This document shows, piece after piece, positions 27,440-34,146 of a stretch of DNA of 35,392 nt. The position numbers and the translations under genes were made by a program. Position 1 is the stretch's first letter; each line of letters begins with the position of its first letter. The notes under the pieces were generated by a model. That model was not told the DNA's origin. It made no database searches and saw nothing but the letters and a program-made list of their open reading frames with translations. Origin of the DNA: Candidatus Cryptobacteroides caccocaballi (GTDB taxonomy: Bacteria > Bacteroidota > Bacteroidia > Bacteroidales > UBA932); contig JAGHUQ010000134.1 of the NCBI GenBank assembly GCA_018064725.1, forward strand, positions 1-35,392, written 5' to 3'.

Positions 27440-27814
27440 ATGATTAAGGAAATGATAGGATGGGGACTGGTGCCGCTGGCTCTGATTCAGAGCCTTCTGC
27501 TATGCTGCGGACAGGTCTTCGTGAAGCTCGCGATGGCGGCCATGGGAACCGTCCGCATGGACTTCCGCTTTCTCGTGAGTCAGCTCACGAACTGGTGGTG
27601 GCTTGCCTGCGGAGTCTCCTTCGGCGGTGCTACCGTGCTCTGGATGTACATACTGAAGCACTATCCGTTCAGCATCGCTTATCCTTTGTCATGCCTGAGC
27701 TATGCCTTTGGTATGGTTGCTGCAATAGTAGTCTTTCATGAACAGGTATCCTGGACACAATGGCTCGGTGTCGTGCTCATTATGGCCGGATGCGCTTTGA
27801 TTGCTGTGAAATGA
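27440..27814 (+). CDS. Small EamA/SMR-like four-helix membrane protein
   Basis: A 124-residue protein with four hydrophobic helices (about 8-30, 48-65, 72-93, 100-122). It resembles half-size DMT transporters such as ArnE/ArnF and SMR proteins. Such proteins flip polyprenyl-phosphate sugars or export small cations. Placed with a DPM-like GT2 in the same operon, a lipid-linked sugar flippase role is plausible, but that is inference. It starts three bases after the CLF stop and ends inside the LolA-like start. Confidence 0.75.
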   Translation: MIKEMIGWGLVPLALIQSLLLCCGQVFVKLAMAAMGTVRMDFRFLVSQLTNWWWLACGVSFGGATVLWMYILKHYPFSIAYPLSCLSYAFGMVAAIVVFHEQVSWTQWLGVVLIMAGCALIAVK

Positions 27815-28329
27815 TGAAAAGGATGATCATATTCGCCGCAACGCTCCTTATTGCGTGCGCGGCCTATGCCCAGGATTTCAGACAGGCGAGTCCTGAGGAA
27901 AGTGCGGAGATACTCTCGAAGGTGGAACTCAGTCCTTCTGAACAGGGATCCATGAAGTGCGATTTCGTGCAGACCAGACATTCCGCTCTGCTTACCGAGG
28001 ATCTCGTCAGCAAGGGAAAGCTTACCATAAACGCTCCGAAGACCCTTGTCTGGGAAGTGACATCTCCGTACAAGAGTGTCTCCCAGGTTGCCCTTGATTC
28101 AGACAAGAGGCTGGCAGCCATGTCCCGCAAGAACGATTTCTCGAAGACGGTCTACGTCTCGGACAAGGAATACAAGATAGTGCTCGTGCCTCTCAAGAGA
28201 GACATGAAGCAGCTCTTTTCGAAGATAGAGGCGACAGTCCTTCGCAGCAGCGGTGACGTCCGCAAGGTAGTCATGCTCGACGCTGCGGGTGACAGTACCA
28301 CAATAGAGTTCAGTCATGTTGAAAGGTGA
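27811..28329 (+). CDS. LolA-like periplasmic lipid/lipoprotein carrier
   Basis: From the ATG at 27811 the protein has 172 residues. The frame is open from 27760, but the ATG at 27811 overlaps the upstream stop by four bases and starts a clean signal peptide (MMKRMIIFAATLLIACAAYAQ). The mature part is a beta-rich LolA-like domain (KCDFVQTRHSALLTEDLVSKGKL, LVWEVTSPYKSV). APE clusters usually encode a LolA-like protein thought to carry the acylated polyene to the outer membrane. It overlaps the next gene by 14 bases. Confidence 0.82.
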   Translation: MMKRMIIFAATLLIACAAYAQDFRQASPEESAEILSKVELSPSEQGSMKCDFVQTRHSALLTEDLVSKGKLTINAPKTLVWEVTSPYKSVSQVALDSDKRLAAMSRKNDFSKTVYVSDKEYKIVLVPLKRDMKQLFSKIEATVLRSSGDVRKVVMLDAAGDSTTIEFSHVER

Positions 28330-28672
28330 TCTCTACAATCTCGAAGTTCTGAGCCGAGAGGGACAGGCGTGCTCTGCAGAGCTTAGCCTGATACCAGAAA
28401 GCCGCATCTATGCCGCACATTTCCCCGGAATGCCTATCACTCCGGGAGTCTGCATACTGCAGATGTGCGTGGAAGTGGCCTCGGAGGCTGTAGGTCGCCA
28501 TCTCGAACTTTCTGAAGCAAAGGACATACGCTTCCTCGTGCCACTGAAACCGGAATCCGACACTCGTGTCAGGATAGATTTCAGCCTACCGGAGGGGGAG
28601 GACCTTCCAACCGGGTTCGTCGTTTCCGTAGGTGAGACGACACATGCGAAACTCAAGCTCATCTTGCAGTAG
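28316..28672 (+). CDS. Hot-dog 3-hydroxyacyl-ACP dehydratase-like protein 2 (ApeI/FabZ-like)
   Basis: A 118-residue single hot-dog domain. It keeps the FabZ loop AAHFPGMPITPGV with His35, but the acid of the central helix is changed: the FabZ pattern PGVLIxE reads PGVCILQ here, so Gln49 replaces Glu. It is therefore the complement of the protein at 23116, which has the acid and no histidine. It may be the second half of a dehydratase heterodimer that makes the polyene double bonds. It overlaps the LolA-like gene by 14 bases. Confidence 0.82.
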   Translation: MLKGDLYNLEVLSREGQACSAELSLIPESRIYAAHFPGMPITPGVCILQMCVEVASEAVGRHLELSEAKDIRFLVPLKPESDTRVRIDFSLPEGEDLPTGFVVSVGETTHAKLKLILQ

Positions 28673-28678
28673 ACGAAG

Positions 28679-29446
28679 ATGGAACAGCCGATGAGAATAT
28701 GCGTCGTGATGCCGACATACAGGAATGCCGGTACCGTAGCCGACGTCGTGAGAAGGACTTTGGAGCAGCTGAGGGAGTTGTCCGGAAGCCGTGTCATAGT
28801 CGTCAACGACGGCAGCCCGGACTCCACTGACGAGGTTCTCGAAGGACTGCCTGTCACCGTGGTGAAGCACAGGGAAAACAAAGGAAAGGGGGCGGCGCTC
28901 AAGACAGGTTTCGAGAAGGCTCTCGAAATGGGCTATGACCATGTCATAACCATAGATTCCGACGGTCAGCATTTCCCTGAGGATATACCGGTCTTCCTCG
29001 ATGCCATCAGGTCCCACCCGGATTCCATCATCACCGGCAGCCGTAACCTGCTTGCCGAGAACATGCCGGGCAAGAATACCTTTGCGAACAAGTTCTCGAA
29101 TTTCTGGTTCAGGCTCCAGACCCTGCGCAATGTTCCTGACACGCAGACAGGATTCAGGGCATACCCGCTCAAGGGACTCCCGAACCTGGGACTCCTGACA
29201 TCCCGTTATGAGGCCGAGCTGGAGCTTCTTGTGCTCTCGGCATGGAAAGGGACTCCGGTGCATCCAGTGCAGATCAGGGTATACTATCCGCCCGAGGGTG
29301 AGCGTATATCCAGCTTTCATCCATTCTGGGATTTCTTCCGAATCAGCGTACTGAATACGGTGCTCTGCCTCCTTGCCCTGGTGTACGGCTATCCGCGCAT
29401 GGCTTTGACCTGGCTGTTCAGATTATTCAGGAGGGCTGGACGATGA
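28679..29446 (+). CDS. Family 2 glycosyltransferase (DPM-like)
   Basis: The 255-residue protein starts with the GT-A nucleotide-binding strand (MRICVVMPTYRNAGTV) and has VVNDGSPDST, the DxD motif TIDSDGQ (Asp93, Asp95) and a C-terminal hydrophobic segment around 226-248. It resembles dolichyl/undecaprenyl-phosphate sugar synthases. An internal ATG at 28691 is an alternative start and matches the strand better. It could make a polyprenyl-phosphate sugar or glycosylate the polyene carrier; that is not settled by sequence. Its TGA overlaps the next ATG by four bases. Confidence 0.88.
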   Translation: MEQPMRICVVMPTYRNAGTVADVVRRTLEQLRELSGSRVIVVNDGSPDSTDEVLEGLPVTVVKHRENKGKGAALKTGFEKALEMGYDHVITIDSDGQHFPEDIPVFLDAIRSHPDSIITGSRNLLAENMPGKNTFANKFSNFWFRLQTLRNVPDTQTGFRAYPLKGLPNLGLLTSRYEAELELLVLSAWKGTPVHPVQIRVYYPPEGERISSFHPFWDFFRISVLNTVLCLLALVYGYPRMALTWLFRLFRRAGR

Positions 29447-32400
29447 AGGATTTCGTTGTAAGGGTGTATGACTTCCTGACGGCACATCGCTGGGTTGCGT
29501 GGACGGCTCTTGCGTTGCTCGTCATCGTGAGCGGCCTGCTCGTGACCCGCATGGATTACGAGGAGGATATATCCGCATTTCTTCCGCAGGATGAGCAGAG
29601 CGCTAGGTATAATTCCATCTATCAGAAACTTGGCGGTCAGGACAGGATAGCCGTGTTCTTTACCCCGGAAGGCGAAGCTGACCAGTATGAGGTCATGGAT
29701 GCGATGGACCGTTTCGGCAGCCTCTGGGAAGAATGTGACACGAACCATATAGTTAGCGACATGCAGGTCTGCACCGACCAGGGAAGCATCCTGGAGGTGT
29801 TCGGCTTCATCAGCGAGAACTGGCCATACTTCCTTACGGAGGAGGATTATTCCCGTATGGAGGAGCTGCTCGGCCAGCCGGATTATATCCGCGAAAAGAT
29901 TGCACAGGACAGACAGTCTCTCAATTCGATAGCATCTGCGGTCACTTCACGATACCTGCGTACGGATCCTGCAGGTCTTTTCACTCCGGTGCTCGGTCGC
30001 CTGAACGAATTGAACCCGGCCGAAAGCAACGGGATGGTAGACGGCTACCTGTTCACGGACGAAGGCAGGACGGGAGTCGTTTTCTTCCGCTCTCCTTTCG
30101 GAAGCAGCGAGTCGGGTAGGAATTCCGAATTGCTCTCGATAATAGACGAGGTCGTCGCAAGGACCGAGGCAGAGTGCCCTCAGATGGAAATCTCGGCTGT
30201 GGGTGGCCCTATCGTCGCCGTGGGTAACGCAAACCGTATAAAGAAAGACAGCGTCCTTGCTGTCAGTCTTGCCATGGTGCTCATCCTGCTTGTGCTCTTC
30301 TTCTCGTATCGCAGGTTCAGCGATGTCATGTGGATCGCAGTCTCGCTGCTCTGCGGAGCACTTTTCGCACTGGGCCTGATTTCCATCTTCAAGAGCAGCA
30401 TATCCATCATCGTGCTTGGAATAGGGGCGATGATAATCGGCGTCGCCGTCAACTATCCTCTGCATTACATAGACCATCTCAAGTACCAGCCGGACAAGCG
30501 CAGGGCGCTCAGGGAACAGGTGACTCCGCTTCTCGTGGGCAATATCACCACCGTCGGTGCCTTCCTGGGACTTCTCCTGATGAAGGCCGGTGCCCTGCGG
30601 GATTTCGGTCTCGTCGGTGCGCTGATGCTGGTCGGCACCATACTTTTCGTGCTTCTTTTCCTGCCTGCCCTTGCCACGGGAAGGAAGGAGAAGGCTACGA
30701 ACACGCTCAAGCTGGACTTTGACCGTTACCTGAATCCATCGCTCAGGATGCGCAGGATTGGATTCTTCGCCTTCGTTGCCCTTACCTTGGTGTTCGCTGT
30801 CGTGGGAAGGAAGATATCCTTCGATTCCGACATGCACAACATCAACTACATGACTCCGGACCAGAGCCGCGGCTTCGCGATGCTTGAGGCAATGGGGGCT
30901 GATGCGAGCGGTCGGGACTGCATCTATGCAGTGTCCGAGGGAAGCGAGGTCGAGGCAGCCCTCCAGGGCGCCGAGATACTCGACCGCGCGGTACGTGCGA
31001 TGGGCGAGGGAGTCAGCGTGAGCTCAATAAGCGCTTTCATGCCATCGGAGGCAGAGCAGGCAAGACGTCTCGAACGCTGGCATCGTTTCCTCTCGGAACA
31101 TCCTGCCCTTGTGCAGGACATCCGTCGTGAAGCGGCCGTACAGGGTTTTGCCGCTACGGCCTTCGACCCTTTCTTCTCGCTTATGGAAAAGGATTGGGAG
31201 GTGCAGCCGGCGGACTGGTTCGAGCCTCTGAGCTCGACCGTGGGCCAGTCCATGTTCCTCAGGTCTGGGGATAATACGAGCGTCGTCTCCTTCGTGAGGG
31301 TAGATCCTCAGCTTGCGCCGGTGGTAAAAAGCTCTCTGTCAGAGGTGATGCCGGACGGATGTTTCTGCTTCGATTCTTCTGACGTCAGCAACAGCCTGGT
31401 GTCTCTGCTTTCGGAGGATTTCGATAAGATCGGACTCATCTGCAGTCTCATCGTATTCTTCTTCCTTTGGCTTTCTTTCGGTAGTCTCGAGCTCAGCCTG
31501 ATGAGCTTCCTCCCTCTTGCCGTAGGCTGGGTGTGGATACTCGGAATCATGCAGCTCACCGGGCTCCAGTTCAACATAGTGAACATCATCCTTGCCTCGT
31601 TCATATTCGGAATGGGCGATGACTACACCATCTTCATAACCGAGGGCCTCATGTATGAGCATGCCTGCGGAAAGAAGATACTGATGTCCTACAAGAACAG
31701 CGTCGCTCTGTCTGCACTTATAATGTTCCTGGGAATAGGAGTGCTTGTCGTCGCGCGCCATCCTGCGATGCGTTCGGTGGGCCTGGTTACCGTAGTGGGA
31801 ATGTTCACCGTCGTGGTCATGGCCTACTACCTGCCTCCTCTTGTGTTCCGCTGGATCACGACAGTCAAAGGTCAGGTCAGGGAGGTCCCTGTCACCATGG
31901 GAAGGATTCTTCGTTCTCTCCTTTCCATTGGATTCTTCCTGCTGGCGTGCCTGTTCATAGTTCCGGGCGTGTGCGTGGCTTTCCTCCTTGGACCATCTAC
32001 CGAGAAGAAGAAACTGCGTTACCATGTTTTCCTGCAGAAGCTCTCGAAGTTCTTCATATACCATATCCCTGGCACCAGGTTCAGCTGGTCAAATCCGGAA
32101 GGAGAGGATTTCTCCAAGCCTGCGGTTTATATCTGTAACCATCAGTCGCATTTCGATGTGCTTGCCGTGATGATGCTCACTCCGAAGGTCGTGATCCTTA
32201 CCAATGACTGGGTGTGGAAGAACCCGTTCTATGGTGCCCTTATCCATAGGGCTGAGTTCTATCCTGCATCCAACGGATATGACGATAATTTCCCTCGCCT
32301 GAAGAACCTCGTCGACCGTGGTTACTCGATCCTCGTTTATCCGGAAGGCACCAGGAACACGGATTGTACCGGAGTCCAGCGCTTCCACCGTGGAGCATTC

Positions 32401-33144
32401 ATGCTGGCTCACCAGCTCGGACTCGATGTGCTTCCGTTCTACATCCACGGATTCGGGAACGTGCTGCCGAAGCTTGATTTCATGCTTCGCAAGGGTAGTC
32501 TCTACATGGAGGTCGGAAAACGCATACCACATGCATGTATCGCAGAATATGGCTCATGCGAGGGCGGCGTTATCGACTGGCGCGCAGTCACGAGACGCTT
32601 CCATTCGGACTTCTCCGCAGAATATGCCAGGGTCCGCTCAGAGCGTGAAGATATGGAATACTGGATTCCTTACGTACACTATCAGTATCTTTACAAGGGC
32701 ACTGAGGCTGCGGCCTCCTGCAGGCGTGCCCTCTCGCGCAGCTCCATATCTGCTCTTGCTGCCTTTGACGGGCAGATCAAGGCTATATGCAATCCTTCCT
32801 TTGCTGATGATGCCGATGCTTTCTATGCCAGTCTCTGTGACTGCCATTCCGCTCAGTCGTCTGACGATGGCCTGAGACATCCTGGGTCTGGAATCAATCT
32901 CCCCGCGCTGCTTTCCGGCACGGAGCTGCCTGACGGCATCTCCCTGGTTTCTCTTGTGCCGGGAAGGATTGAACTTTCTGGTTGCGGATACGGTGTCGTG
33001 ACGCTTCTGCTTGCCCTGAGCTATCCTGATCTTGAGATAGTGGCCCATGAGGAAGACGAGGAGAAGAGGCTGACTGCGTCTCGCTGCCTGTCTCCGGTAC
33101 CAGGTGGGCTCGCCCTCCCGTCAAATCTCAGCTATCTGCCTTAG
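29443..33144 (+). CDS. MMPL/RND exporter fused to PlsC-type acyltransferase and methyltransferase-like stub
   Basis: This single 1233-residue frame has three parts. Residues 1 to about 830 are an RND/MMPL exporter: an N-terminal TM (17-36), a first TM block (270-410), a periplasmic domain, and a second TM block (660-810) containing FGMGDDYTIF. Residues of about 850-1060 are a PlsC acyltransferase with NHQSHFD (His900, Asp905) and PEGTR (967-971). The last 85 residues carry a SAM-binding-like loop (ELSGCGYGVV, Gly1180-Gly1184) and an acidic strand end (IVAHEEDEEKR), then stop early, like half of a Rossmann fold. It probably acylates and exports the polyene lipid across the inner membrane. The stop overlaps the opposing hydrolase stop by three bases. 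Confidence 0.88.
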   Translation: MKDFVVRVYDFLTAHRWVAWTALALLVIVSGLLVTRMDYEEDISAFLPQDEQSARYNSIYQKLGGQDRIAVFFTPEGEADQYEVMDAMDRFGSLWEECDTNHIVSDMQVCTDQGSILEVFGFISENWPYFLTEEDYSRMEELLGQPDYIREKIAQDRQSLNSIASAVTSRYLRTDPAGLFTPVLGRLNELNPAESNGMVDGYLFTDEGRTGVVFFRSPFGSSESGRNSELLSIIDEVVARTEAECPQMEISAVGGPIVAVGNANRIKKDSVLAVSLAMVLILLVLFFSYRRFSDVMWIAVSLLCGALFALGLISIFKSSISIIVLGIGAMIIGVAVNYPLHYIDHLKYQPDKRRALREQVTPLLVGNITTVGAFLGLLLMKAGALRDFGLVGALMLVGTILFVLLFLPALATGRKEKATNTLKLDFDRYLNPSLRMRRIGFFAFVALTLVFAVVGRKISFDSDMHNINYMTPDQSRGFAMLEAMGADASGRDCIYAVSEGSEVEAALQGAEILDRAVRAMGEGVSVSSISAFMPSEAEQARRLERWHRFLSEHPALVQDIRREAAVQGFAATAFDPFFSLMEKDWEVQPADWFEPLSSTVGQSMFLRSGDNTSVVSFVRVDPQLAPVVKSSLSEVMPDGCFCFDSSDVSNSLVSLLSEDFDKIGLICSLIVFFFLWLSFGSLELSLMSFLPLAVGWVWILGIMQLTGLQFNIVNIILASFIFGMGDDYTIFITEGLMYEHACGKKILMSYKNSVALSALIMFLGIGVLVVARHPAMRSVGLVTVVGMFTVVVMAYYLPPLVFRWITTVKGQVREVPVTMGRILRSLLSIGFFLLACLFIVPGVCVAFLLGPSTEKKKLRYHVFLQKLSKFFIYHIPGTRFSWSNPEGEDFSKPAVYICNHQSHFDVLAVMMLTPKVVILTNDWVWKNPFYGALIHRAEFYPASNGYDDNFPRLKNLVDRGYSILVYPEGTRNTDCTGVQRFHRGAFMLAHQLGLDVLPFYIHGFGNVLPKLDFMLRKGSLYMEVGKRIPHACIAEYGSCEGGVIDWRAVTRRFHSDFSAEYARVRSEREDMEYWIPYVHYQYLYKGTEAAASCRRALSRSSISALAAFDGQIKAICNPSFADDADAFYASLCDCHSAQSSDDGLRHPGSGINLPALLSGTELPDGISLVSLVPGRIELSGCGYGVVTLLLALSYPDLEIVAHEEDEEKRLTASRCLSPVPGGLALPSNLSYLP

Positions 33145-34076
33145 AGAATCCTGCGGAGCCATGAGATGAAAAGCTCCTGCCATGCAGAGGTCTCCGGTCC
33201 CTGCTTTTCCTTGTTTGCTCCGAAGCCGTGACCTCCTGTCTTATACTGTGTGTACAGGTGGGGTACGCAGGCCTTGGTAAGAGCCTCGTCCAGAAGCTCG
33301 GAATTCCTGTAATCTACGATCGGGTCGTCGACGCAGTTCATCAGGAAGGTCGGCGGAGTATCCGTGCGTACATGCTTTTCCAGAGACAGCGAATCACGCA
33401 TGTCCTGTCTGTTCATCCTTTGTTCACCGAGGAGGCCTCTGCGAGAACGTTTGTGGGTGCAATCTTCGCTGAGTGTCACCACCGGATAAATAGGGCAGCA
33501 GAAGTCGGGCCTGAGCGACACCTCTGGTTCTATGCCGTAACGGGAGAGAAAGTTTGTGTCGAAATATTCTCCGGCCGACATGACGAGATGGCCGCCTGCC
33601 GAGAATCCCATTACGCCGACGCGGGCGGGGTCTATGCCGTAGTCTTCAGCATTCTCTCTGACTATCTGGATTGCCCTCTGGATGTCACATAGCATGTCCG
33701 GATGCCTGTGACCTCCGAAGATCGCCCTGGAGCCTGTGGTGAAATTGAATCCGCCTCCTGTGCGGTATCGCAGAACGAATGCAGCTATGCCTTCTTCCTG
33801 CAGCCACTCGGCAACGGAAGCTCCTTCGTCATGCTCGTCGAGCCAGAAGTATGATCCTCCGGGGCATACGATGACCGCAGTCCTGATCCTTTTGTCGCCG
33901 GCGGGCAGATAAGGGGTGAGCGTCACACCGCTGGCATGGCATCCTGTGTCCTTCCATATCCTGACGCACTCTCTGCGACGCAGATTCCACGATGGTACGG
34001 CGTCGGCGTCGGGAGATCCCGCGAGTGATGCAACGGTCAGGATGACCAGTAATGATTTTCTTGCTGAAAATTTCAT
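33141..34076 (-). CDS. Secreted alpha/beta hydrolase (esterase-like)
   Basis: The frame opens at a TTG (34100) inside the -7 element, so I chose the ATG at 34076, which starts a signal peptide (MKFSARKSLLVILTVASLAG). The mature protein, 311 residues in total, has the oxyanion loop PGGSYFWLD, the nucleophile elbow GFSAGGH (Ser159), an acid in VDDPIVD (about Asp250/251) and His283 in GGHGFG. It resembles Bacteroidota acetyl-esterase/xylan-esterase-like hydrolases exported to the periplasm. A substrate cannot be given. It converges on the polyene operon and may not belong to it. Confidence 0.88.
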   Translation of the reverse strand: MKFSARKSLLVILTVASLAGSPDADAVPSWNLRRRECVRIWKDTGCHASGVTLTPYLPAGDKRIRTAVIVCPGGSYFWLDEHDEGASVAEWLQEEGIAAFVLRYRTGGGFNFTTGSRAIFGGHRHPDMLCDIQRAIQIVRENAEDYGIDPARVGVMGFSAGGHLVMSAGEYFDTNFLSRYGIEPEVSLRPDFCCPIYPVVTLSEDCTHKRSRRGLLGEQRMNRQDMRDSLSLEKHVRTDTPPTFLMNCVDDPIVDYRNSELLDEALTKACVPHLYTQYKTGGHGFGANKEKQGPETSAWQELFISWLRRIL

Positions 34077-34097
34077 CTTTCGGATTCGTCTGCACTG

Positions 34098-34105
34098 CAA
34101 AGTTA
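34098..34105 (-). promoter_or_regulatory. -7 element of the hydrolase gene
   Basis: The minus strand reads TAACTTTG, a full TAnnTTTG match, 21 bases upstream of the ATG at 34076. A TTTG at 34119-34122 is too close (13 bases) to be a normal -33 box. Confidence 0.5.
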
Positions 34106-34131
34106 ATTAATCCTCAATCAAAAGAAATCCT

Positions 34132-34139
34132 TAACTTTG
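34132..34139 (+). promoter_or_regulatory. -7 element of the ligase gene
   Basis: TAACTTTG fully matches TAnnTTTG and ends 7 bases before the ATG at 34147, the same spacing as at 17002-17017. Together with 34098-34105 it makes a compact divergent promoter of about 70 bases. Confidence 0.5.
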
Positions 34140-34146
34140 CATACTT

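Larger units (their letters stand above)
20873..33144 (+). other. Aryl-polyene-like type II polyketide biosynthesis operon (13 genes)
   Basis: Thirteen same-strand genes lie with gaps of at most six bases, and most junctions overlap (ATGA at 23535, 26669, 27811 and 29443; one shared base at 25473). Content matches APE clusters: ACPs, KS, KS/CLF pair, hot-dog dehydratases, acyltransferases, methyltransferase, LolA-like carrier, MMPL exporter and GT2. There is no ketoreductase, ammonia lyase or thioesterase inside it. Confidence 0.8.
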
